Part shown: piece by piece, positions 1 to 7,882 of the stretch
Numbering within the stretch: the stretch's first letter is position 1
How the letters are laid out: the number at the start of each line of letters is the position of its first letter
NCBI RefSeq assembly: GCF_036867415.1
Contig: NZ_JBAJHU010000003.1
Location: 1 to 64,000 of the forward strand
DNA: 64,000 bases
Reading direction: 5' to 3'
Source: Rossellomorea sp036867415
GTDB lineage: Bacteria; Bacillota; Bacilli; Bacillales; Bacillaceae_B
Translations under genes and position numbers: made by a program
Notes under the pieces: model-generated
Seen by the model: the letters and a program-made list of their open reading frames with translations, nothing else
The model's database searches: none
Told to the model about the DNA's origin: nothing

Positions 1-134
1 TCCGCTTTTCTATGTCCAGCTGCAGTGGTCTGCTCCCGTTTGAAAATTAACCTTAGGCTTTTGAGGCAAAAAGCGCCTCTAAAGCCTAAGAACATTTTTC
101 AAAGGGAGCAAAACGCCCACTTCCGCTTTTCTAA
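1..134. repeat. Left-edge copies of the interspersed hairpin repeat (edge fragment plus one divergent unit)
   Basis: Bases 1-11 are the right end of a unit cut by the window edge (TCCGCTTTTCT). Bases 12-134 are a divergent unit. It keeps the ends (TGTCCAGCT at left, CCGCTTTTCTA at right) and the fold: CTTAGGCTTT pairs with AAAGCCTAAG, GAGGC with GCCTC, and GCTCCC with GGGAGC. The arm sequence differs from the other copies, so the architecture is kept while the sequence changes. No gene is supported here; short open frames through it are repeat-derived. Confidence 0.75.
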
Positions 135-256
135 TGTCCAGCTCCGGCGGCTAGAGGCTCGAGACATAAGCCATGCCAGCCAAAAAGGCAAAGACCGCCT
201 TTGTGGCTGCCCTGTCTTATGCTTGTCGCCTCTGGGCGAGCCGCCTCCGCTTTTCT
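135..256. repeat. Interspersed hairpin repeat unit
   Basis: A unit of about 122 bp running from TGTCCAGCTCCGGCGGCT to GCCGCCTCCGCTTTTCT. Its arms pair (GGCGGCT with AGCCGCC, AGAGGC with GCCTCT, ACATAAG with CTTATGC) around a centre with AAGGCAAAGA. It is almost identical to the unit at 61497-61620. Its right end holds the stop codon of the reverse-strand gene at 255-464. Confidence 0.85.
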
Positions 257-464
257 ATTCATACACATGATACAACATTAGCTCGTGGAGTTGTTTTTTT
301 AGGTCTTCTTCTTTGTTTGCAGGCGGTATATGGCCTGTCCATTCGATGTTCCCGTTTTTATGATAATTTCCTTCGTATTTCATTCCGCTGAAATAGAATG
401 AGAAAGTCCATCCAGGAAGCTGTTTGTTTTCATACATATTTTTATATTGAAAATGCTGTATCAA
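255..464 (-). CDS. yheE: YheE-like small protein (DUF5342-type), 69 aa
   Basis: A small soluble protein of unknown function. The start is taken as the TTG at 464, because GAGGTG lies 6 bases upstream and gives an N-terminus MIQHFQYKNMYENKQLPGW. The longer frame from 530 has no ribosome binding site. The core with LPGWTFSFYF and a later YHKNGNIEWTG matches what I recall of the YheE/DUF5342 family. Position next to the yheCD-type operon and yheBA agrees with B. subtilis order. There are no membrane segments or cysteines. The stop codon lies inside the end of the hairpin repeat, so the last residues may have been reset by repeat insertion. Family assignment is from memory and moderately sure. 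Confidence 0.65.
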   Translation of the reverse strand: MIQHFQYKNMYENKQLPGWTFSFYFSGMKYEGNYHKNGNIEWTGHIPPANKEEDLKKQLHELMLYHVYE

Positions 465-588
465 TTTAATCACCTCAATCCTCATTGTATACGTTTCATC
501 ATAAGCTGTGTAGGAATTCCTTTTATCCAATCATACTTTTCTTTTTCGATTAATAGAATGTAGGGAAGAAACTTGAGGAGGGCGAAGC

Positions 589-987
589 ATGAATTCGTTT
601 ATTCGGGATTTGGAGAAAGCGATCAGTGATGAATGGACAGCCTATTATTTTTATAAAGATTTGAAGAGCAGGACGAATAATCCTTTGTATGTCGAGTTCA
701 TCGGGCATGCCGGGAAGGATGAGAAGGAACACTATGAGATGTTTCAGTATCTGCATTATTTATATACAGGGGAGTATTACGAACATAAGAAGGAAAAGAT
801 CGAATATACAACGTTCAAAGAAGGAGTGCTGCTTGCCTTGAAGGATGAATTGGAGGCAGCGGAATTCTACAGGGATATGTTACTGGAGATGCCGAATCAG
901 CAGGCCTATAATCCGCTATTCATTGCGATGACAGATGAGATGGAGCATGCTACCCGCTTTTCCACGATATATAATTCCTTGCGTTGA
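589..987 (+). CDS. Ferritin-like / rubrerythrin-like diiron domain protein, 132 aa
   Basis: Predicted four-helix ferritin-like protein that could bind a diiron centre. The ligand pattern is visible: E15 in SDEWTAYYFY, E45xxH48 in KDEKEHYEMF, a further acidic helix (LKDELEAAEFYRDM) and a second ExxH-type motif near the end in TDEMEHATRF. GAGGAGG precedes the ATG. There is no rubredoxin domain, so this is the short form. Such proteins occur in Bacillus, some linked to spores, but nothing here fixes the substrate (oxygen, peroxide or a manganese/iron store). It stands alone between yheE and the reverse YheC/D operon and ends at a shared terminator. The fold is fairly certain, the role unknown. 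Confidence 0.75.
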   Translation: MNSFIRDLEKAISDEWTAYYFYKDLKSRTNNPLYVEFIGHAGKDEKEHYEMFQYLHYLYTGEYYEHKKEKIEYTTFKEGVLLALKDELEAAEFYRDMLLEMPNQQAYNPLFIAMTDEMEHATRFSTIYNSLR

Positions 988-991
988 ATTA

Positions 992-1029
992 AAGGTTGAC
1001 CGATCGAATTGTCCATCAGGGTCAACCTT
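992..1029. terminator. Bidirectional terminator between convergent genes
   Basis: AAGGTTGACC (992-1001) pairs with GGTCAACCTT (1020-1029), followed by CTTTGTG. The hairpin overlaps the last codons of the reverse-strand gene and serves the ferritin-like gene and the YheC/D operon from opposite sides. Confidence 0.7.
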
Positions 1030-2212
1030 CTTTGTGCTGCTTCGAAAGTGTCATAAATGTACGGACCAGCTGCTTTCGCCTCTTTGTTTCTATATCTTCT
1101 TCGTCGAATGTCATCGGTTTCGAATTGATTTCAAATAGGACATACCCTCCATCTACCCGAGGGGCAAGGTCCATGGAGAATTCGCCTACATAACCGAATG
1201 CCTGTACAAGCTCCCTACCGCATGCTTTCATGATAGGAAGGATTTCTTTCTTTGTCCGCGGTGTCGATACATCCGTCAGAGAAATGATTTTTCCGCCTGC
1301 AGGGACATGTGTGGTCACTTCCTGGCGCTGTGAAATCCTGACGCCGATTCCAATGAGTTTAAAGTCTTCCCCTGTGTGCAAGACAAGGACACGGTAATCA
1401 TACCGGTGATCATGAAGCGTCTTGCAGGGGATTGCTTCCTGCATGATTAAATGCTGATCGGAGTGGAACCATTCCTGGTAAGAAGTGAAAAATCGTGTAA
1501 GTGATGTAAACTTTTCTATTTTCTTTATACTCTTACAGATGATATGGCCGTTTGATTCCATCTCGATCAGTCTGATGCCCCTGCCCTGTGAGGCAAATGA
1601 TGGTTTTACATAGATTTTCTGATGACGTTCCAAAAAATTCGTGAAGCTATCTTCCTTTTCCACCAGGGAAGTGGAGGGCAAATATCCCTGAAGCTCTCCG
1701 CACCGGGAAAGAATTTGATGAACGTCCCATTTACTAAAGAAGTGAGGGTTGAAATAGGGGATGTCAAATCTCTTGATGAATTGTTTTAATGTGATATAGT
1801 CCTGATTTTGTTCCGCCTCCCTTGATGGGATTCTATTGTAAATCACGCTTGGTATCGGAAATTGACATTTAACCCATTTATTTACATTATTATTGAAGGT
1901 GATTCCCTGGATGGATTTCCCTGCAGCATCCCCGGGCGAGAAGACGAAGCACATGCCACCGAGTTCTTCGATATCCAGCTGGATCGACCTGAATAATTCG
2001 AAATTCCCTTTATATTTATTCTGATCCCTGCTAGTAACGATGCCTACAAGCGGGACTGCCATAATCTTCTTTTCCGACTGAATCGTAAAGCTGTATGATT
2101 CTGATGTTGCTTTAGCAGAAAGCAGAAAGGAATTCTTCGCAAAAGGGACGGCAGTCAATGATTCCTCTCTGTGAAAGAAAACCTTCCTGGTCATGTCGTA
2201 TAAAATGTTCAT
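1022..2212 (-). CDS. YheC/YheD family ATP-grasp protein, fourth gene of the operon, 396 aa
   Basis: Predicted ATP-grasp enzyme of the endospore coat-associated YheC/YheD family; substrate and product are unknown for the family. A variable N-terminal part precedes the ATP-grasp core from about residue 120 (IPSVIYNRIPSR). The nucleotide loop is near residues 202-213 (VKPSFASQGRGI), and the metal-binding end motif is EINSKP at 361-366, so the site looks intact. The ATG overlaps the stop of the preceding gene (ATGA), with GAGGA upstream, so translation is probably coupled. It is the last of four paralogues on one transcript, whereas B. subtilis has two. Family membership is clear; a one-to-one orthologue cannot be named. 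Confidence 0.85.
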   Translation of the reverse strand: MNILYDMTRKVFFHREESLTAVPFAKNSFLLSAKATSESYSFTIQSEKKIMAVPLVGIVTSRDQNKYKGNFELFRSIQLDIEELGGMCFVFSPGDAAGKSIQGITFNNNVNKWVKCQFPIPSVIYNRIPSREAEQNQDYITLKQFIKRFDIPYFNPHFFSKWDVHQILSRCGELQGYLPSTSLVEKEDSFTNFLERHQKIYVKPSFASQGRGIRLIEMESNGHIICKSIKKIEKFTSLTRFFTSYQEWFHSDQHLIMQEAIPCKTLHDHRYDYRVLVLHTGEDFKLIGIGVRISQRQEVTTHVPAGGKIISLTDVSTPRTKKEILPIMKACGRELVQAFGYVGEFSMDLAPRVDGGYVLFEINSKPMTFDEEDIETKRRKQLVRTFMTLSKQHKEG

Positions 2213-3582
2213 GGCATCATTTCCTCAGGGTGATGGATGGCACGCTGCGATAAGAAGACCCCGAATGATAAGGCGAGTTTCCGAGTCAGGATATCAAAAT
2301 TTCTTAACTCAGGGTGGGAAAAGATAGCTCTCCCCGGTTTTGAATTTGCTTCAAACATCCATACCCCGCCGTTTTCATCCAATCCCAAATCAAAGCCGAT
2401 TTCTCCGATGTAGCCTTCCATGTTGGATTCAATCGCACGGGAGAGCTTTAATGCTGCCTCATTCAGTGAGGCTTCCGCAACCATTTTCCGCGATGATTCA
2501 GGGAAAAGTTCAGAGAGGCTCCTTACCACTCCGCCATTATTGGCGTGGGAAGTGACGCTTCCAATACCGGCTACTTTCCCTGCCATAGCACTCACTTGCC
2601 AGCTGCCTTCTTCATCTTTGTTCGTATGAACACGGAAATCGATCGGCCGATTGTCTTCCGAGATGAGAGTGATTCCCTGCTGGATTAAAAACGTATCCAA
2701 GCTCCGGTTTTTAAAGATGGAATTTATCATCCGTTCGAGTGAAGAGAACCTGACCAGTCGATTTTTCCCTTCTCTATCACGGCACCGGCAGTAATAATCC
2801 TGAGATTGACGGTCGAAGGTAAGCTTGTGTATTCCGTTTCCTAAACTGCCGTTTTTCGGTTTTATAAAGACTTGCTTATAAAGGGAAAGCATTCGTTCAA
2901 TTTCCTGGAATGATTGAAAAGAGTGGGTCTCTGGAAGGTATATGCTGACTGATTCATCCGATTCAAGGCGTTCGAAAAGATCCAGTTTGTTGAAGAATCC
3001 AGGGTTATACCAGGGAATGCCATACTCCCCCTGCAGTCTGTCTTTAATTTCTTTGCAGTTTTTTCTTTTTTCGCTCCGGCGGTTGGGCAGCCTGTCATAA
3101 ATAACGTTTGGGAAGGGAACTGTTTCAGTTTCCCATCCCTCACCAAAATGGAAATACCCATCGATCAGCCCGTTTTCCCAGTCAATGTGCTTCTCCCCAA
3201 AGATGAAAGGGATGACGCCGAGAGAAGACTGTACGGATAATAGTTTTCTGAAGAAATAAGATCGTTCCCCGACAGGACTTGGTTTGAAGTTCGTAAATCC
3301 GGAGGTGAAGATCCCGATCAATACTCCCAGGTAGAGACAGTCGTCTTTGATGAATAGAGATAATGAACTCACTTTCTCCGGGAGATGGAGACTCTTCGCA
3401 AGCTTCGAACTGATTCCGATTACATTCCTTCCGTTCGGATGCCTTTTACATATGACAGATTGTTTTGCTGTTCCGAGGGCAGCTGTCTGCGGTAAATGGA
3501 TCTTTTCTTGTTTCCAGCGCGAAGGCAGATAAAGGATGGCCTGTTTATCTTGAAACTGTTCGATCTTATAGGTTTTTAACAT
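2209..3582 (-). CDS. yheD: YheC/YheD family ATP-grasp protein, probable YheD counterpart, 457 aa
   Basis: Third gene of the four-gene operon. A long N-terminal region (about residues 1-150) precedes the ATP-grasp core: NVIYDRLPNRRSEKR, then the glycine loop IKPKNGSLGNGI, and the C-terminal metal motif EANSKP (411-416; Ala where the paralogues have Ile). B. subtilis YheD is known as a spore-associated protein that forms rings round the forespore; the chemistry is undescribed. Its ATG follows directly on the TAA of the previous gene, with GAGGTG inside that gene's end. Length and position, just downstream of the 363-aa copy, mirror B. subtilis yheC-yheD, hence the symbol. That assignment is inference. 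Confidence 0.8.
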   Translation of the reverse strand: MLKTYKIEQFQDKQAILYLPSRWKQEKIHLPQTAALGTAKQSVICKRHPNGRNVIGISSKLAKSLHLPEKVSSLSLFIKDDCLYLGVLIGIFTSGFTNFKPSPVGERSYFFRKLLSVQSSLGVIPFIFGEKHIDWENGLIDGYFHFGEGWETETVPFPNVIYDRLPNRRSEKRKNCKEIKDRLQGEYGIPWYNPGFFNKLDLFERLESDESVSIYLPETHSFQSFQEIERMLSLYKQVFIKPKNGSLGNGIHKLTFDRQSQDYYCRCRDREGKNRLVRFSSLERMINSIFKNRSLDTFLIQQGITLISEDNRPIDFRVHTNKDEEGSWQVSAMAGKVAGIGSVTSHANNGGVVRSLSELFPESSRKMVAEASLNEAALKLSRAIESNMEGYIGEIGFDLGLDENGGVWMFEANSKPGRAIFSHPELRNFDILTRKLALSFGVFLSQRAIHHPEEMMP

Positions 3583-4674
3583 TTAAAAATCACCTCGCCT
3601 TAAGGATGGAATAGATTTTGAATAGAGATGCTCACAATATTCCAGAGGAGTCCGGTGTAAAGATTCGAGCTTCCCGGTTCCCAGAGTGTCCACAATCTTA
3701 TGACCAGGCTTAGAGTTGATGTCGAGGATCCACAAAGAGCCGTCCTTTGCAAGGACGATATCAACGCCGATCTCAAACAGCGGAGAGAAATAATCTTCGA
3801 GTAGAGCAGGGAGTTCATTCAGGATGGCATTCAACTCGTTCCCGACGAATGCCCAATCTGCCTCTGGATGAATACTTTCCCAATCTTCTTGTGAAAAATA
3901 AGAGGCACCTCTGCTTATATTCGTTACGATACCGCCTTTTGTCCCTTCACGGATTGCACGTTGAAATTCCCGCCAATCTCCAAACTGATCCTTATTCAGC
4001 AGAATTCGTATGTCGAAAGGTGTATCGAGCTCCGTCCGGTTATCGATCCTTTCCTGCGCTATGAAGATATGCTGTTCAAGCATCCGTTCCGCCCAGTTCA
4101 AGAAGATGGACTTCGATGGGAATGATTGTTGGGTTATCTGATGATTTTTTGTCGTGCGGACGGTCACTTTACTATTTGAAAGTATTAAATGATAAACAGC
4201 AAAACCATTTGCTCCATCTACTGGTTTGATTATTATATCTTTATGCTTAATCAGTAAATTAAATAAATGAAGGTGGTTTTTAAGTAAGAATGTTTCTGGA
4301 ATATAAGAGGAAAGTGTGCTGTTTTTTAATTTTTCGTACATAAGCCATTTGTTAGGCAGACCATACCCGAGAAAATGTATATGGGGCTGGTTTTTCATCC
4401 ATTGCACCACAGCTTTCGCTTGTCTGGATTGCAGGCTTTTATCATAGTAGGTTCTGTCGTAAATAAAACCGGGGATGTCAAATATTTCTTTCACCCAATT
4501 CCCGGCTTCACGGTTGAATGCGTATCCTTCGACGGTCTCGTTGACCGGGGAGATGTCACGAGGTGAAAATAAGTACAAATCATTGGTGTTGGAGATGGAT
4601 TGTTTTCCGATCCCGTTAAAATATGGGTTGGAAAGATCGGGATTCAGCGTCATGATACCAAGTGAATAATGCAT
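3583..4674 (-). CDS. yheC: YheC/YheD family ATP-grasp protein, probable YheC counterpart, 363 aa
   Basis: Second gene of the operon. The start is the ATG at 4674, preceded by AAGGAGG at good spacing and giving MHYSLGIMTLNPDL. The upstream in-frame ATG at 4716 lies inside the previous gene and lacks such a site. This is the most compact copy: N-terminal strand region, then FIYDRTYYDKSLQSR, the loop IIKPVDGANGFAVY, and the metal motif DINSKP at 318-323. Residues needed for ATP-grasp chemistry appear present. It is separated by one base from the upstream stop codon. The match to YheC rests on remembered length and relative position; the family itself is certain. Confidence 0.8.
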   Translation of the reverse strand: MHYSLGIMTLNPDLSNPYFNGIGKQSISNTNDLYLFSPRDISPVNETVEGYAFNREAGNWVKEIFDIPGFIYDRTYYDKSLQSRQAKAVVQWMKNQPHIHFLGYGLPNKWLMYEKLKNSTLSSYIPETFLLKNHLHLFNLLIKHKDIIIKPVDGANGFAVYHLILSNSKVTVRTTKNHQITQQSFPSKSIFLNWAERMLEQHIFIAQERIDNRTELDTPFDIRILLNKDQFGDWREFQRAIREGTKGGIVTNISRGASYFSQEDWESIHPEADWAFVGNELNAILNELPALLEDYFSPLFEIGVDIVLAKDGSLWILDINSKPGHKIVDTLGTGKLESLHRTPLEYCEHLYSKSIPSLRRGDF

Positions 4675-4675
4675 A

Positions 4676-6013
4676 TTAATCCTCCTTCTCATTCCAAATG
4701 TTGTAACTATATTCATAGAGGGCCTTTACTGAAGGTCTGACCCGTTCATTATCCATAAACGTCCGTTTGGAAGGTTTTGAATTGATTTCAATGATCCATG
4801 GTTTTCCGTTACCATCAATCCCGATATCAATACCAAATTCCGCATATTGACCATCGAGATGCTGAGACAAGAAAGAAGAAGCTGAAAGAGCTAAAGCTTT
4901 CATCTTTACGAGGATCACTTTTCCGTCCTCATGAGGGAAAAGGGAGGTCATGATTGAAAGTGGTGATTCAATTTGACCGCCCTGATCGATATTTGCTACA
5001 AATTGCTTCTCTGATGCGATCCGTCCTACTGATGAGATCACAGACCAGGTTCCTTTATGATTCTTGTGGCACAGGAAACGAAAGTCCAGCGGCTGGTCAT
5101 TGACCGACACGAAAGGGATTGTCTGCTGAACGATATAGTGCGAAGCATGGCACCAGGATTGAAGCTGCTTGTAAAGGGATGAATAAGTCGGGAAAGTGAG
5201 AGTACGTTTAGAAGTGAAGGAATTTTGGTAAACGAGATAATCATTCGCCCTTTGTTGGACACGCAGGATGTAGCGGCCTTTGCTTCCATTGACAGCTTTT
5301 ACGAATACATCCTTATAGATTGACAGCATTTCATCGATCCGGTCGATTCCTTGAACTGTTTCCGGCAAATGAGGATGTAGCTGTTTACTATTTCGTAATT
5401 GTTTATAAACGATATCCTTGGAAAGAAATGAAGAATTAAATAAGTGAACAGATTGACCTTCCGTCCTTTTCAAAGCGGATTCATAAAGTGGATGAGTTTC
5501 TAGTTTGCGGGAATGACTTCGATTGTAGATCACATGGGGGAGAAGCATTATTTTCTTCTGCCACTCACTTTGATTGAATACCCATGCTTCTGATCCGTTT
5601 TTTAATAAGGAAGTGACCGGGAGTAGATAAAATAGTCCGCCTTTCAGTTGAAACCATCTCTGACACTCTGTAAAATATTCCTTTAAAGAATGTGTATTCA
5701 GTTTATCTTCATGACAGTGATCGATTAATAAAGCCGTAACCGGGCCGATAGAGAGGCTGTTTTTGGCCGGATCCAATTTCACAAGGATATTTTCCATCCG
5801 TGGAATCGATGAAAATAACGGGTGACTCGTTTTCAATGTTATCTGTGAGTCCCCCCTTCCAGTCGGTAAGCAGTTTACATTTAGCGAAGAAGCACCTGCT
5901 CTCAGGGTCAGCTGCCTGGAAACATCAAATTTATGATAGATGCCTTCGGGTAAAAGTAATTCATCTGCATTTCTCTCATTCTCAAAACTGATGAAGGAGC
6001 ATTTATACATCAT
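4676..6013 (-). CDS. YheC/YheD family ATP-grasp protein, first gene of the operon, 445 aa
   Basis: Promoter-proximal paralogue. The start is set at the second in-frame ATG (6013), because CGAGG lies only one base before the first ATG at 6019 but seven before this one. The layout is like the 457-aa copy: about 150 variable residues, LLPHVIYNRSHSRK, a nucleotide loop FVKAVNGSKGRYIL (KA in place of the usual KP), and the metal motif EINSKP at 409-414. The KP-to-KA change is mild and need not abolish binding. Short divergent spacing to yheB puts the operon promoter in about 6015-6130, probably with a sporulation sigma factor, though no clear boxes could be assigned. Confidence 0.82.
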   Translation of the reverse strand: MMYKCSFISFENERNADELLLPEGIYHKFDVSRQLTLRAGASSLNVNCLPTGRGDSQITLKTSHPLFSSIPRMENILVKLDPAKNSLSIGPVTALLIDHCHEDKLNTHSLKEYFTECQRWFQLKGGLFYLLPVTSLLKNGSEAWVFNQSEWQKKIMLLPHVIYNRSHSRKLETHPLYESALKRTEGQSVHLFNSSFLSKDIVYKQLRNSKQLHPHLPETVQGIDRIDEMLSIYKDVFVKAVNGSKGRYILRVQQRANDYLVYQNSFTSKRTLTFPTYSSLYKQLQSWCHASHYIVQQTIPFVSVNDQPLDFRFLCHKNHKGTWSVISSVGRIASEKQFVANIDQGGQIESPLSIMTSLFPHEDGKVILVKMKALALSASSFLSQHLDGQYAEFGIDIGIDGNGKPWIIEINSKPSKRTFMDNERVRPSVKALYEYSYNIWNEKED

Positions 6014-6135
6014 AGACATTCCTCGTTTGCATATGAAGATGAGTTATAATTATAATTGTATATTGGGCTATTGTTGATATAGCATTGTATGTAAAGATGG
6101 GCAAAATGTTCAAAGCAGAAAAGGAAGGTGCAGTT

Positions 6136-7275
6136 ATGCTGGATGCTATTATCCTCATTGCGTTTATGGTAGTGATTGGTGCGCTTATCGGAGGGGTAAC
6201 CAACTCACTTGCGATCAAAATGTTATTCAGGCCATACAGGGCTTACTATATTGGAAAATTCAAAGTGCCATTCACACCGGGTCTCATCCCAAAAAGAAGA
6301 GAAGAACTTGCCCAGCAGCTGGGCAATATGGTAGTCGATCATTTAATCACACCAGAAAGCCTCCAGAAAAAAGTCATGAATGAAGAGTTTCAAAGAGATG
6401 TCGTTCAATGGCTCAGAGAAGAGTCAGAACCCGTTTTCTGCTCTGAAAAAACTGTCAATGAATGGCTCGACATGCTGCAGGTTCCTGTTTCAGCTGATAG
6501 ATTGAATCAATGGCTTACGGATTGGGTAGAGGAAAAAGTATCCCGCACAAAAATGGAGTACAGCTCTAAACGAATCGAAGAAGCACTGCCTGAAAAGTGG
6601 CAGGAAAAAATAGAAGACACGATCCCGAAGCTAGTCGACATGATTGCCGGCCGGGCAGAGGCATACTTTACAAGTCCAGAAGGAAAAGCGAAAGTGAAGG
6701 TCATGATCGATGACTTTCTAAAGGAACGGGGTACGCTCGGGAATATCCTTGGAATGTTTCTTGGCAACGCGTCCGTTGCTGATAAGGTTCAACCGGAAAT
6801 CGTGAAATTCATCAAGCATGAAGGCACACAGGAAATCCTCCACAACCTTCTGAGAAAAGAATGGGCTAAACTTAAACTCATGAAAATAGAAGAAGTGGTC
6901 GACAGGCTTCCTGAAGAAGATCTGATGTCGGAGCTTCATACATCCTTAATCAAGATCGTCAACATCAAAGCTCATCTGTCCCAACCATTATCACACTGGC
7001 TTTCCCCGCATCAGAAGACGATCACGGAGAAGTTGCTTCCACAATGGGTGGGAAAAGGGACAGACCTCCTGTCAAACAGGATCCCGAATCTAATGGCGAA
7101 ACTTCACCTTCAGAAAATCGTCCAGGATCAGGTGGAATCATTTTCTGTGGCAAGACTCGAGGAACTGGTCCTTGGCATCTCACGACGGGAGTTTAAGATG
7201 ATCACCTATCTCGGGGCCCTTCTCGGAGGAATCATCGGATTGATACAGAGTGTATTCGTCATGCTGTTCTCATAG
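6136..7275 (+). CDS. yheB: YheB, DUF445 family membrane-anchored protein, 379 aa
   Basis: Function unknown (UPF0754/DUF445). The start is the ATG at 6136 with GGAAGGTG upstream; the frame opens 17 codons earlier without a good site. One hydrophobic segment lies at the N-terminus (about residues 2-25, with the family motif GGVTNSLAIKMLFRP) and one at the C-terminus (about 357-378). Between them is a long charged, helical region of some 320 residues. This suggests a protein anchored at both ends with its body on one side of the membrane. It is divergent from the YheC/D operon and is followed by yheA, the B. subtilis order. Confidence 0.88.
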   Translation: MLDAIILIAFMVVIGALIGGVTNSLAIKMLFRPYRAYYIGKFKVPFTPGLIPKRREELAQQLGNMVVDHLITPESLQKKVMNEEFQRDVVQWLREESEPVFCSEKTVNEWLDMLQVPVSADRLNQWLTDWVEEKVSRTKMEYSSKRIEEALPEKWQEKIEDTIPKLVDMIAGRAEAYFTSPEGKAKVKVMIDDFLKERGTLGNILGMFLGNASVADKVQPEIVKFIKHEGTQEILHNLLRKEWAKLKLMKIEEVVDRLPEEDLMSELHTSLIKIVNIKAHLSQPLSHWLSPHQKTITEKLLPQWVGKGTDLLSNRIPNLMAKLHLQKIVQDQVESFSVARLEELVLGISRREFKMITYLGALLGGIIGLIQSVFVMLFS

Positions 7276-7398
7276 ATGGATATTGGCAGAAATATGATGG
7301 CACCATCTGGCCATAAGGAAACTTCCTAGAATTATCCCATATAGTTTGTTATAGTGGTGGAGGGAACAAAGAGTGAAAATTTTTAGGAGGTACGTATT

Positions 7399-7752
7399 TT
7401 GGCTATTAATTTATACGATCAAGCAAACGAACTGGAAAGTGCGCTTAGACAAAGCGACGAATTCTTGGAACTGAAAAGAATGTACGACGAAGTAAACAAC
7501 GATGAATCTGCAAGCAATATGTTCGAAAACTTCAGAAACATACAGATGAATCTTCAGCAAAAACAAATGAGCGGTGAAGAAATCTCTCAAGAAGAAGTTG
7601 AGCAGGCTCAAAAAACAGCACAACTTGTGCAGCAGCATGAAAAAATCGCCAAGCTTATGGAAGCTGAACAGCGCATGAGCATGGTGATCAATGACCTGAA
7701 CAAAGTCATCATGAAGCCTCTGGAAGAATTATACGGCTCAATGCAGAAATAA
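7399..7752 (+). CDS. yheA: YheA, UPF0342 / YlbF-YmcA-type helical protein, 117 aa
   Basis: Small, highly charged, all-helical protein of the YlbF/YmcA-like superfamily. The start is TTG at 7399, preceded by AGGAGG at ideal distance, giving MAINLYDQANELESALRQ. YlbF and YmcA partner with RNase Y in B. subtilis, but YheA has not been shown to do so, to my knowledge. There are no cysteines of the kind that hold iron-sulphur clusters in YlbF/YmcA. A strong terminator follows. Identification by sequence, length and synteny is good; the role is open. Confidence 0.9.
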   Translation: MAINLYDQANELESALRQSDEFLELKRMYDEVNNDESASNMFENFRNIQMNLQQKQMSGEEISQEEVEQAQKTAQLVQQHEKIAKLMEAEQRMSMVINDLNKVIMKPLEELYGSMQK

Positions 7753-7768
7753 TCTTATCGGCAGTTAA

Positions 7769-7799
7769 AGCATCCGGATTTGATCCGGGTGCTTTTTTT
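7769..7799 (+). terminator. Intrinsic terminator after yheA
   Basis: AGCATCCGGAT pairs with ATCCGGGTGCT around a three-base loop and is followed by a run of seven T. Confidence 0.85.
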
Positions 7800-7882
7800 G
7801 ATATCGCCCCCTTGTCATATTTGTCTCAATCCCCTCATAAGAGTATAGAAAGGATGTAGACACCATTTTAGGGGGGACACCA

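Noticed and set aside
25..391. Open frames of 72-81 codons at the left edge
   Set aside because: They run through the hairpin repeats and the antisense of the YheE-like gene.
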